Positions 1 to 7,009 are shown, numbered from the stretch's first letter. The stretch is 7,073 nt of DNA from Lysobacteraceae bacterium (GCA_020201235.1 JAIVHD010000282.1:1-7073), one strand, 5' to 3'. The notes: generated by a model from the letters alone, not told the origin. Numbers and translations: made by a program.

Positions 1-662
1 CCTACGGCAAACTTTTGGGTCATACCGACCGCGGACGTCAGCAGGAAAAGGCCCTGAAGTCAAAAAACTGGAGCATGTCGCTGTTCGTGATTTACTTCGG
101 CCTCAAGCGTGTTCATCGGCATCTGAAACACCACATGGTGTTGTTCGGCCCACGCTACCGCGAACTGATCGACGACATTTTCAACGCCCCCGAATTATCC
201 GGGGATTTCTCGCTGTACCTGCATGCCCCGACGCTGACCGACCCGTCTTTGGCACCCGACGGATGCAGCACCTACTACGTGCTATCGCCGGTCCCGCACC
301 TGGGCACGGCTGACCTCGACTGGGATGAAATCGGGCCGGCCTATACCGACCGTATTCTGGACTATCTCGAACAGCACCATATCCCGGGACTAAAGCAAGA
401 CCTGGTCAGCGTGCACACGCTGCACCCATTCGGCTTTCGCGATGAACTGAACGCTCATCTCGGCTCGGCATTTTCGGTCGAACCGGTACTGTCCCAATCG
501 GCCTGGTTTAGACCGCACAATCGCGATTCGAACATCCCGAACCTGTACCTGGTCGGCGCCGGGACCCATCCAGGAGCCGGGATTCCCGGCGTGGTCGGCT
601 CGGCGCGCGCCACCGCAGGCCTGATGCTGGACGATTTCGACCTGCCGCCGCAGGCGTGCTGA
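1..662 (+). CDS. crtI: Phytoene desaturase (lycopene-forming type), C-terminal part, cut by window edge
   Basis: CrtI is an FAD-dependent, membrane-associated enzyme that introduces double bonds into phytoene to give lycopene (or neurosporene in some lineages). About 219 codons are visible in the frame starting at base 3, a little under half of the usual 490 or so residues. The N-terminal dinucleotide-binding fold lies off the left edge. The TTG at 15 is internal, since the frame is open back to the edge. Family landmarks include FGPRYRELIDDIF, LYLHAPTLTDPSLAPDGC, PVPHLGTADLDW, AFSVEPVLSQSAWFRPHNRD and, from about base 540, the C-terminal FAD-contact motif NLYLVGAGTHPGAGIPGV. I recall Pantoea CrtI as matching almost residue by residue here, and this part looks intact. 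It ends in TGA at 660-662, five bases before the crtB start, so the two are very probably co-transcribed and translationally coupled. The exact number of desaturation steps cannot be read from the sequence. Confidence 0.96.
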   Translation, partial: YGKLLGHTDRGRQQEKALKSKNWSMSLFVIYFGLKRVHRHLKHHMVLFGPRYRELIDDIFNAPELSGDFSLYLHAPTLTDPSLAPDGCSTYYVLSPVPHLGTADLDWDEIGPAYTDRILDYLEQHHIPGLKQDLVSVHTLHPFGFRDELNAHLGSAFSVEPVLSQSAWFRPHNRDSNIPNLYLVGAGTHPGAGIPGVVGSARATAGLMLDDFDLPPQAC

Positions 663-667
663 CCGGT

Positions 668-1648
668 ATGGATCAGGCAAGCCTGGGCCGCCGAGCCGAA
701 CAGACCATCGCCGTGGGCTCGAAGAGCTTTGCCTCGGCCGCCAGACTGTTTCGGCCGGCCATGCGCCGCGACGTCATGCTGCTCTACACCTGGTGCCGCC
801 ACTGCGACGATGTTACCGATGGACAACAATTGGGCCACGGTCGTGGTCTGCCGGCCGAGCCGAAGGCGCTGGCCGCGTTGAAGCAGAACTCACTCGATGC
901 GCTGGCTGGACAGCCATTGGCAGACCTCGCTTGGCAGGCGCTGGCCGAAGTCGGTCGCCGTCACGACTTGTCGCCGGCGCTGATCGAAGATCACCTGAAA
1001 GGCTTCGAGCTGGATGCGCATGGATGGCGACCGGACACGTTCGAGCAGACACTGGAGTATTGCTACTTTGTCGCCGGTGCGGTCGGCATCATGATGGCCC
1101 GCATCATGGCCGTGCGCGATCACGACACACTGCTGCGTGCCTGCGATCTCGGCATGGGTTTCCAGTTGACCAACATCGCCCGCGACATCGTCGAAGATGC
1201 ACGCGTGGGCCGCTGCTATCTACCCGGTCAATGGCTTGACCAGGCCGGGCTGACAGTCGACGAACTGGCACGGACCGACCGGCAGCCAGCGGTTTATCCG
1301 CTGGCCTGCCACCTGGTCGCCGCCGCCGAGCCCTATTACCGATCGGCCGACGTCGGCATCGTCGCTCTGCCGGCGCGCGCCGGCTGGGCCATTGCCACGG
1401 CCAGCGATGTGTATCGCGACATCGGTCGTACGATCGCATCGGCCGGTCCGCAGGTGCTCGGCCGACGCGTAAGCACTGCACGCTCGAAAAAACTGTGGCG
1501 GATCATGACCGGTGCCGGCCAGATTCTGGCGGCGCGCTTTCGGCGTACACCCGATTTTTCCCGTACCGGATTGTGGACACCCGATGCCGAACGATCGACA
1601 ACAAACGGTCGTGGCGCGGGAGCGAGTCGGGATCATGCGACAGCATGA
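668..1648 (+). CDS. crtB: 15-cis-phytoene synthase (squalene/phytoene synthase family)
   Basis: CrtB condenses two geranylgeranyl diphosphates into phytoene via prephytoene diphosphate, the first committed step to C40 carotenoids. Both Mg-diphosphate-binding aspartate motifs are present: DDVTD (residues 47-51, inside YTWCRHCDDVTDG) and DIVED (173-177, inside FQLTNIARDIVEDA), followed by GRCYLP. I chose ATG 668 over the in-frame GTG at 656 because it aligns exactly with the Pantoea CrtB N-terminus (AVGSKSFA follows at the same distance). The GTG would overlap the crtI stop. No good ribosome site precedes either start, which fits coupling to crtI. The product is 326 residues against about 309 in Pantoea. 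Family similarity ends near GLWTPD (residues 301-306, about base 1585), and the last 20 or so residues are low-complexity and antisense to cydC. The native stop was therefore probably lost and the frame runs on to TGA 1646-1648. The catalytic part looks complete. Confidence 0.95.
   Translation: MDQASLGRRAEQTIAVGSKSFASAARLFRPAMRRDVMLLYTWCRHCDDVTDGQQLGHGRGLPAEPKALAALKQNSLDALAGQPLADLAWQALAEVGRRHDLSPALIEDHLKGFELDAHGWRPDTFEQTLEYCYFVAGAVGIMMARIMAVRDHDTLLRACDLGMGFQLTNIARDIVEDARVGRCYLPGQWLDQAGLTVDELARTDRQPAVYPLACHLVAAAEPYYRSADVGIVALPARAGWAIATASDVYRDIGRTIASAGPQVLGRRVSTARSKKLWRIMTGAGQILAARFRRTPDFSRTGLWTPDAERSTTNGRGAGASRDHATA
1503..1648. other. Convergent 3' overlap of crtB and cydC (probable deletion junction)
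   Basis: The two opposed genes share 146 bp. CrtB family similarity ends near base 1585 and CydC similarity near base 1593, so the conserved ends nearly touch and each reading frame runs into the antisense of the other until a chance stop (crtB TGA 1646-1648; cydC TGA 1505-1503). There is no intergenic space and no visible terminator hairpin with a T-tract between the two operons. Confidence 0.7.
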
Positions 1649-3299
1649 CCACTGTGCGTTCGGCCATCCATTGTTCCAGCACAGGGTTGATGCGGCGCGC
1701 CGTTTCCAGGTCGATCCCGGCGGTCGGCTCATCCAGAATCAACACCGGAAAGTCGGCCAGGACCAGGCGTGCCAGCGCCAGTCGGCGAGCTTCCCCGCCG
1801 GAAACCGTACGCCCGTATTCGCCGATCCAGCTCTCCAGCCCGTTCGGCAAAGAACCCAACAGACCACCAAGTTCAAGCATCTCTAGAACGCGTGTCAGGC
1901 GGGCATCCGATGCATCCGGCCTGGCCAGGCGAAGATTTGCGCCGAGCGTGTCTTTGAACAATATAGGTTGCTGCGGCAGATAGCCGATGGTCGACCGAAC
2001 GGTCGAGTCGGCCAAGTCGGCCAGCGAGTAGCCGCCAAGCACGACCGAGCCGTAGCCTGGCTTAAGCACGCCGGCCAGCAGCCTCGCAAGCGTGGTCTTG
2101 CCGCTTCCACTTTTGCCCTGGATGGTGATGCGCTCTCCGGCCTGGATGTCCAACTCCAGATGTTCGAACACCGGATCGGCGATTTTGCCGTATCGAAAGC
2201 CGAGATCACGCAGCGCAAGCGAGCCGACCAATGCCTGGGTTGGCGCGGTGTGCACGGAGCCCCCGCGCTGGATCAGGTCAGCATCGCCGACCACGGCTTG
2301 AGAAGCACAATTTTTTTCGGGCTCTTCGGCGAGGTCTACAGCTTGGCCGAGCTGGTCGACCCGCTCGGCCGCGCGCCGGCAGGTTTCTAAAAAGCTCCAG
2401 GAGCCGGCCAGCGGCAGGATGGCATCGGCCAGCGCCAGTGCCACCAGCGCAGCCGCGGCGACCATCGGCGCTGCCAGTTGGGCGCGTTGATGCAACCATA
2501 ACCCGGCCAGAAAAACCAGCCAGAAGCCGAGTGCGCCGGCAATGGCCAGCGCACTGTGCATCGCCGCCTCGATATGGCGCTGCTGACGCTGCGCTTGGAT
2601 CTGGTCGCGCGCGAGTTCAAGGATGCCGGCCGCCTGCCCGGTGGCGCGTCCGAGACTGACAAGCTCGGCAAGTCCCTGTAACCAGACGGACAGCGAACGC
2701 CGCATGGCCGGCGTGGCCATGGCGAGCTCGAACCCGGGCTGCCGAGCCCGGCGCACCCCCAAGGCCAGGATCGTGATGCTGCCAAGCCCGAAAACCACCG
2801 CGATGATAACGCCCAGCAGCGGTGACATCAGGCTCAGGCCGATCGCCGCCAGCACTGTGACCAGGGCCGTGCTGGCGCTCGGCACGAGCAGCCGCGGCAC
2901 GAGATGATCGAGTGTATCGATGTCGCGTGTAAGACGATTCAGGGTATCGCCCTGGCCCAAGCCATCGAGCCGATCGATTGGCATATCCAGCAAGCGCCGA
3001 AAGGCCTCGATTCGCACCCGGGCCAGTTGTCTGAATGTGCTTTCGTGCCCGATCAGGCGCTCGAAGTAACGGGCAACCGTTCGGCCAATGGCCGAGGCTC
3101 GGATGCCGGCTCCGGGGGCGAAGATATCGAGCACTGCCAGCGTGCCCAGACCGGCCAGCGCGCTGGCCGTGATGAGCCAGCCCGACAGCGCCAACAGCAG
3201 CAGCGCGAAGCCCGCCGACAGCGCAGCCAGCGCGGTCGCCGCCAACAACCAGGGCCGGGCGTTCCGACCCGGCCACAGCAGCTGTTTGAGTGTCGTCAT
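1503..3299 (-). CDS. cydC: Cytochrome bd biogenesis ABC transporter subunit CydC, with run-on C-terminus
   Basis: CydC is one half of the inner-membrane CydDC ABC exporter required to assemble cytochrome bd. Its cargo has been reported both as thiols (cysteine/glutathione) and, more recently, as heme. The 598 residues hold an N-terminal membrane domain (about 15-310; helices near 16-40, 140-180, 245-270 and 275-300) with CydC landmarks LSGWLITASALAG, GRTVARYFERLIGHESTFR and DIDTLDHL. The ATPase domain follows: Walker A GKSGSGKTT (395-403), Q-loop near 443-444, signature VSGGE (499-503; the usual first residue is Leu), Walker B VLILDEP (519-525) and switch His 555 in MLSHDPDSL. Similarity to CydC ends near DRLLSI (564-569, about base 1593). 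The last 29 residues are antisense to crtB and unlike the family, replacing the usual strand after the H-loop. ATG 3299-3297 overlaps the cydD stop as ATGA, implying coupling. All ATPase motifs are intact, so this subunit could still bind and hydrolyse ATP if its partner worked. Confidence 0.9.
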   Translation of the reverse strand: MTTLKQLLWPGRNARPWLLAATALAALSAGFALLLLALSGWLITASALAGLGTLAVLDIFAPGAGIRASAIGRTVARYFERLIGHESTFRQLARVRIEAFRRLLDMPIDRLDGLGQGDTLNRLTRDIDTLDHLVPRLLVPSASTALVTVLAAIGLSLMSPLLGVIIAVVFGLGSITILALGVRRARQPGFELAMATPAMRRSLSVWLQGLAELVSLGRATGQAAGILELARDQIQAQRQQRHIEAAMHSALAIAGALGFWLVFLAGLWLHQRAQLAAPMVAAAALVALALADAILPLAGSWSFLETCRRAAERVDQLGQAVDLAEEPEKNCASQAVVGDADLIQRGGSVHTAPTQALVGSLALRDLGFRYGKIADPVFEHLELDIQAGERITIQGKSGSGKTTLARLLAGVLKPGYGSVVLGGYSLADLADSTVRSTIGYLPQQPILFKDTLGANLRLARPDASDARLTRVLEMLELGGLLGSLPNGLESWIGEYGRTVSGGEARRLALARLVLADFPVLILDEPTAGIDLETARRINPVLEQWMAERTVVMLSHDPDSLPRHDRLLSIVRHRVSTIRYGKNRVYAESAPPESGRHRS

Positions 3300-4638
3300 G
3301 ATCGGCGCTCGCTCAAGCGACCGCCGTCAACTTCGATGACCCGGTCGGCCCAACTCATGGTTGCCGCGCGGTGCGAGGCGCAAATCACGGTTGCCGGGCG
3401 CGTATCGAGCAGCCTTTGCAGCGCCGCCAAAACCTGGCGCTCGCTGTCGGGGTCGAGACTCGCGGTCGGCTCGTCGAGCAAGATTAGTGGACGCGGCCGA
3501 AGCAGCGCCCTGGCCAGGGCAATCCGCTGGGCCTGTCCGCCCGACAGACCTTGGCCGCCCTCGCCGATCCGGGTATCCAGGCCATCATCAAAACGATCGG
3601 TAAACTCCAGCACCAGAGCCGCATCGGCAACCCGGCCAATATCATCGCGGCCAGCGGTCGGGCCGGCACCTGGTTGATGACGGCGCGAATTTCATCAACC
3701 GCAGCATGTGCGTCAGCCCGATCGTGCCAGCCCTGAGACAGGCTCCGGATCGGCTGGAAGAATTCCGGCGCGAGCAGCAGCACGAACAGGCCCGAACCCA
3801 GCGTCAAGTTCACAGCCGGGCCAAAACTCAGATACCCCAGCAACCCCAGGCCGATATAAATCGCAACGCTGGCAATTGCAATTGCCGAGAAAAACTCGAG
3901 TACCGCCGATGACAAAAACGCCAGCCGCAACACGCGCATGGTCTCGCGCCGCAACGCCGCGGTTCGATCGGACACCTGACCGATCACACGCGCTTCGGCC
4001 TGGAACAGTCGGATCGTCGCGGCGCCGCGAACCTGATCCATAAACCAGCCGCCAAGCCGCGCCATGCTTCTGAACTGCCTGCGTGCCAGGTCGCGCGCGC
4101 CGATTCCGATCAGGATCATAAACAGCGGGATCAGCGGCGCGGTCATCAGCAACAGCAACCCGGCCAGCCAATCGCTCACCAGCACAAACATCACGACCAG
4201 CGGCGGAATGGCCATCGCAGCACTGCGTTGCGGAAGGTAGCGGGCGTAATAGGCATCCAGCGCCTCGACCTGTTCGTCGAAGGTGGTCATCAGCGATCCG
4301 GCCGCGCCCATCCGGACCGGCCCCTGGGTTGCGATTGCCGCCAGTAATCGCTGCCGAAGATCAAAACGAGCTTGCGCCGAGGCACCGGCCGCCAGACGCT
4401 GGCGCACGCCACCGAGCACGGCCCGCAATACCAATACCGCCAGCAGCAGCCACATGCCGGGCATCAGCCCGACCAAGGCACGCTGCCCGACAAAAGCCTC
4501 GACCGCGATGTTTGCGATCAGCCCGGCCTGGGCGATGATGACGATGCCATCGGTCAGCGAAAGCGCGATCGTCGAAGGCATCAACCAGCCCGGGGTGTTT
4601 TCGGCCAGCCAAGCTTCGGCACTCATCGACGGCTGCAT
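3296..4638 (-). pseudogene. cydD: CydD, broken: front of ATPase domain deleted, remainder out of frame
   Basis: CydD is the partner of CydC in the cytochrome bd assembly exporter. From ATG 4638 the membrane domain reads normally for about 325 residues, with landmarks GIVIIAQAGLIANI, YYARYLPQ, TAPLIPLFMILIGIGA, RVLRLAFLSSAVLEFF and LLLAPEFFQPIRSL. Just after the linker (NQVPARP, near base 3655-3670) family similarity stops; that frame continues as nonsense to a stop at 3484-3486. Similarity resumes in another minus frame at DDIGRVADAALVLEF (from about 3646) and runs through DGLDTRIGEGG, signature GLSGGQ (about 3550-3533), Walker B LILLDEPTASLD and switch His in CASHR to TGA 3298-3296. Missing against E. 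coli CydD are about 115 residues: the first strands, Walker A and Q-loop. As written it cannot make an active ATPase. ATG 4638 is preferred over the in-frame GTG 4707 because AAGG lies 7 nt upstream and the N-terminal length matches the family. A sequencing or assembly error is a real alternative. Confidence 0.88.
3646..3670 (-). other. Probable deletion/frameshift junction within cydD
   Basis: This is the zone where the minus-strand reading leaves the CydD linker in one frame (VINQVPARP) and the CydD helical subdomain appears in another (GPTAGRDDIGRVADAA). The two frames differ, so the missing piece is not a multiple of three. From the E. coli protein, as remembered, the gap is about 115 residues or about 345 nt. 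The exact breakpoint cannot be placed without the ancestral sequence. Confidence 0.75.
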
Positions 4639-4645
4639 AAGGCCG

Positions 4646-4650
4646 CCTTT
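4646..4650 (-). promoter_or_regulatory. Ribosome binding site supporting cydD start at 4638
   Basis: On the minus strand AAAGG is followed by a 7-nt spacer and the ATG at 4638-4636. This supports 4638 rather than the upstream in-frame GTG at 4707, which would overlap the cydB end by 14 nt and add a charged, proline-rich stretch absent from the family. Confidence 0.55.
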
Positions 4651-4693
4651 GTCTCCATCCGGCCGACTGCGCCTTGGGTCGGGCTTGGGCAAA

Positions 4694-5533
4694 TCAGTGG
4701 TGGCCACTGCCGGGCTTGACCTTGCCTCGAAATACCCAGTAATTGAGGGCCGTGTAGGCCAGAATGATCGGAATCAAAAAGAGCACGCCCAGCAACAGAA
4801 ACAGCTGACTGCCCGGATCAGACGCGGCATCCCAGAAGGTATAGTCGGGCGGCACGGCGTATGGCCACATCGAAATGAGAATTCCCAGGTAAAACAGCGC
4901 GAACAACGCCATCGAACCGATAAACGGGATGGCTTCGCTGCGCCTTCGGATGCCGTGCCAGACCCAGAAGGTCGCAAGCGCTGTCAGCAGCGGAACCGTC
5001 CATGTTGCCCCAAGCAGCGCATAGCCGACCACCACGCCGATCCCGGTCATCAAGGTAAATGGCGTCAGCCAGTCGAACGCGCCACCGACGTACTTCCAGT
5101 CAACCACCTCGAAACCCTGGATATAGGCGCCGATGACCACGCCTTGGGCAAGCGCGGCAACCGTCGAGCCCAAACTGAATGACCGGTCCCACCAATGCTT
5201 CGACGAACCCGACTTGAACCGGAACTCGAACGCTATACCGCGGAATATCAGTCCGGCCAGCATCAGGAAAACGCCCAGGTACAGGGCCGGTAAAAACACC
5301 GCGTAAATCAGCGGGAACGCCGCCAGAAGCCCGGCCCCGCCGAGGATCAGCCATGTTTCGTTGCCGTCCCACACGGGCGCAACCGAATTCATCATCAAAT
5401 CGCGTGATTCGTCATCCGGCGCAAACGGAAACAGGACGCCGACGCCGAGATCGAATCCATCCATCAGCACGTACATGAAAACGCCAAAGCCGATGATGGC
5501 AACCCAGATCAATGTCAAATCGATATTTTCCAT
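4694..5533 (-). CDS. cydB: Cytochrome bd quinol oxidase subunit II (CioB/CydB), with internal in-frame deletion
   Basis: CydB is the membrane subunit that pairs with CydA in the bd-type quinol oxidase, which reduces O2 to water with electrons from quinol. Landmarks are MYVLMDGFDLGVG (residues 20-32), LMMNSVAPVWDGNETWL (46-62), LIFRGIAFEFRFK (95-107), WWDRSFSLGS, GGAFDWLTPF and the C-terminal YWVFRGKVKPG. It most resembles the CioB (cyanide-insensitive) branch. The protein is 279 residues; Pseudomonas-type CioB is about 335. The shortfall sits at one point: GYALLGATW (to residue 178) jumps directly to VPLLTALATFWVW (from 180), omitting the conserved segment with the KTEG motif, one membrane helix and the SLWTP loop. 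The two half-helices become one hydrophobic run of about 37 residues. By my helix count two crossings are lost, so downstream orientation could be kept. ATG 5533 is set by a strong GGAGGGA site; the longer frame from 5635 only reads back into cydA. Whether the product functions is doubtful. Confidence 0.9.
   Translation of the reverse strand: MENIDLTLIWVAIIGFGVFMYVLMDGFDLGVGVLFPFAPDDESRDLMMNSVAPVWDGNETWLILGGAGLLAAFPLIYAVFLPALYLGVFLMLAGLIFRGIAFEFRFKSGSSKHWWDRSFSLGSTVAALAQGVVIGAYIQGFEVVDWKYVGGAFDWLTPFTLMTGIGVVVGYALLGATWTVPLLTALATFWVWHGIRRRSEAIPFIGSMALFALFYLGILISMWPYAVPPDYTFWDAASDPGSQLFLLLGVLFLIPIILAYTALNYWVFRGKVKPGSGHH
4997..5002 (-). other. Probable in-frame deletion junction within cydB
   Basis: Codons for Trp178 (5002-5000) and Thr179 (4999-4997) join two parts of CydB that are separated by about 56 residues in CioB-type relatives. 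The frame is preserved, so the missing length is a multiple of three (about 168 nt). Confidence 0.65.
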
Positions 5534-5537
5534 CGTT

Positions 5538-6947
5538 TTATCCCTCCGCCGGCTGCATGTCGTCGTCGAAATCGGTATTGGATGCGGATAATGGTCGTTT
5601 CGGCTGCGCCGATTCCGGGGTGGATGGATCTTCAATCGGGTCCGGCCCGGCCTGAATGACCCGCCTCAGGTAATAGATCCCGGCTCCGAACACGACCGAA
5701 TAAACGGCGATATAACCGACCAGGGTGGTCAACGCCATCCAGCCGGTCAGTGACGGGGTAATCCCTTCGGTGACCCGCATCATGCCATGCACAAGCCACG
5801 GCTGACGACCGACCTCGGTCACAATCCAGCCGGCAAGAACCGCGATGAACGGCAATGGATAGGCGTAAGAAAATGCGCTCAGCAGGCGCCTCGATTCAAA
5901 CAACCGGCCGCGCAGAAGCTGGATCAGTCCGGCCCAGGAAAGCACAATGAATAACAGGCCCAAAGCGACCATGATCCGGAAACTCCAAAACACGATACCA
6001 ACCGGCGGCCGGTCTTCGGCGGCGACCGATTTCAGGCCCTGGATCTCGCCATCGAAACTGTGCTTCAGAATCAGGCTGCCGAGATAAGGGATTCCGATTT
6101 CGAAATGATTTTTCTCGGCCTCCGAATCGGGAATCGCAAAAAGAATCAGCGGCGCACCTTGCACGGTCTCCCAGTGCCCCTCCATAGCCGCGACCTTGAT
6201 CGGCTGGTGCTCCAGCGTATTGAGGCCGTGCAGGTCGCCGACGAACAGTTGCAACGGCGTTGTGAGCGCCAGCATGATCAAGCTCATTTTCAGAGCCATG
6301 CGGCTGGATCGAGGGTTTCTTCCCTGAACCAGATACATTGAGCTGACCGCAACCACCACCAGGCCGCCGGTGATCAACGACGCAATGCCCATGTGCGCGA
6401 ACCGGTACGGCAGGGATGGGTTGAAAATGGCCTGCAACCAGGACGTCACCTGGAAATGGCCGTCAATCAATTCGACGCCGGCCGGCGTGTGAAACCAGCT
6501 GTTGGCCGCCAGGATCCAGAACGATGAGATGAATGTGCCCAGCGCAACCATGCAGGCGGCAAACAGATGCACACCCCGCGGCACCTTGTCGCGACCGAAC
6601 AGCAGCACACCCAGAAACGTCGCTTCGAGAAAAAATGCCGTGACGACTTCGTAACTGAGCACCGGACCCAGAAAATTGGACGAAGCGTAGGAGAAATTGG
6701 ACCAATTCGTGCCGAATTGAAAAGCCATCACAATTCCCGACACGACACCCATGCCGAACACGACGGCAAAAATCCGTATCCAGAACCCGGATAATTTCTC
6801 GCGCACCGGATTCGGCCTGAAATAGTTCAAGCCTTCCAGCAAGGCGATGTAGGCTGCCAAGCCGATTGTGAAAACCGGGAAAATCGCATGGAAGGAAACC
6901 ACGAAAGCAAACTGAATTCTGGATAACAGGATCGGATCCAACTCCAT
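5538..6947 (-). CDS. cydA: Cytochrome bd quinol oxidase subunit I, cyanide-insensitive (short Q-loop) type
   Basis: CydA carries the three hemes and the quinol site of the bd oxidase in the inner membrane. The 469 residues contain the expected ligands and functional residues: His20 (SFHAIFP), Glu100 and Glu108 of the helix-3 proton path (LSYEVVTAFFLEA), His185 (YRFAHM) and Met326 (FWSFRIM) as heme b558 ligands, and the quinol-loop motif GDLHGLNTLEHQP (237-249) with Lys251 and Glu256. GRQPW is at 370-374. The loop between them is short, lacking the long E. coli-type insertion, which together with WIVTEVGRQPW points to the CioA branch. The C-terminus ends in a hydrophilic acidic tail (about 430-469). 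Unlike cydB and cydD it looks full length. ATG 6947 fits the family start (LSRIQFAF soon after); the frame is open upstream to 7013, but that part overlaps the promoter. A GGAG lies 10 nt upstream. It heads the cyd operon, and the stop is 4 nt from cydB. Confidence 0.95.
   Translation of the reverse strand: MELDPILLSRIQFAFVVSFHAIFPVFTIGLAAYIALLEGLNYFRPNPVREKLSGFWIRIFAVVFGMGVVSGIVMAFQFGTNWSNFSYASSNFLGPVLSYEVVTAFFLEATFLGVLLFGRDKVPRGVHLFAACMVALGTFISSFWILAANSWFHTPAGVELIDGHFQVTSWLQAIFNPSLPYRFAHMGIASLITGGLVVVAVSSMYLVQGRNPRSSRMALKMSLIMLALTTPLQLFVGDLHGLNTLEHQPIKVAAMEGHWETVQGAPLILFAIPDSEAEKNHFEIGIPYLGSLILKHSFDGEIQGLKSVAAEDRPPVGIVFWSFRIMVALGLLFIVLSWAGLIQLLRGRLFESRRLLSAFSYAYPLPFIAVLAGWIVTEVGRQPWLVHGMMRVTEGITPSLTGWMALTTLVGYIAVYSVVFGAGIYYLRRVIQAGPDPIEDPSTPESAQPKRPLSASNTDFDDDMQPAEG
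5541..5547 (-). promoter_or_regulatory. Strong ribosome binding site of cydB
   Basis: GGAGGGA on the minus strand lies in the last codons of cydA, 7 nt before the cydB ATG at 5533. The spacer contains the cydA stop TAA. This fixes the cydB start and indicates coupled translation of the two oxidase subunits. Confidence 0.8.
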
Positions 6948-6957
6948 GTCGTCAACG

Positions 6958-6962
6958 CTCCA
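6958..6962 (-). promoter_or_regulatory. Ribosome binding site of cydA
   Basis: TGGAG on the minus strand lies 10 nt before ATG 6947. The spacing is slightly long, but it is the only purine-rich site near the family-consistent start. Confidence 0.5.
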
Positions 6963-6980
6963 GGCGATCAGGAAAGCTAT

Positions 6981-7009
6981 ATTATAGATCGCTAATCCCG
7001 CCTCATTTA
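6981..7009 (-). promoter_or_regulatory. Candidate sigma-70 promoter of the cyd operon
   Basis: On the minus strand a perfect TATAAT occupies 6986-6981. The hexamer 17 nt upstream (TAAATG, 7009-7004) matches the -35 consensus poorly, which would fit activator-dependent control. A start site near 6974 would give a leader of about 27 nt. GCGATC (6992-6987) and its inverse GATCGC (6969-6964) flank the box and start region, a possible weak operator. I see no clear FNR/Anr box. The box also lies inside an open frame, so it is a prediction from consensus only. Confidence 0.5.

Noticed and set aside
15..17. TTG as a start codon for crtI
   Set aside because: The frame is open to the left edge and the protein here begins in the middle of the CrtI family, so this is an internal codon.
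656..658. GTG as the crtB start
   Set aside because: Possible, but it overlaps the crtI stop and adds four residues; ATG 668 matches the family N-terminus exactly.
1369..1384. Perfect 16-bp GC palindrome (GCCGGCGCGCGCCGGC)
   Set aside because: It sits in the middle of crtB, encodes ordinary residues, has no T-tract and is expected in GC-rich coding DNA.
3296..3613. Separate 105-codon ATPase-fragment gene starting at GTG 3613
   Set aside because: Similarity to CydD extends upstream of that GTG in the same frame, so it is the displaced end of cydD and not an independent gene.
3484..3670. Programmed ribosomal frameshift producing full CydD
   Set aside because: A frameshift would rejoin the frames but could not supply the missing Walker A and Q-loop region, which I do not find in any frame of the window. 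No slippery heptamer stands out.
793..3677. Several longer open frames on the opposite or shifted strands (for example 1495-1983 +, 2904-3677 +, 2617-3276 -)
   Set aside because: They are Arg/Pro/Ala-rich shadows of crtB, cydC and cydD in GC-rich DNA, without family motifs or ribosome sites.
4639..4693. A small CydX/CioZ-type subunit gene between cydB and cydD
   Set aside because: The gap is only 55 nt and contains no hydrophobic small reading frame with a start site.
4639..4707. Longer cydD N-terminus from GTG 4707
   Set aside because: It is charged and proline-rich, not typical of the family, and a ribosome site sits directly before ATG 4638.
5534..5635. Extended cydB start at 5635
   Set aside because: This stretch lies inside the cydA coding end and is His/Arg/Pro-rich, unlike CydB; the strong GGAGGGA site supports 5533.
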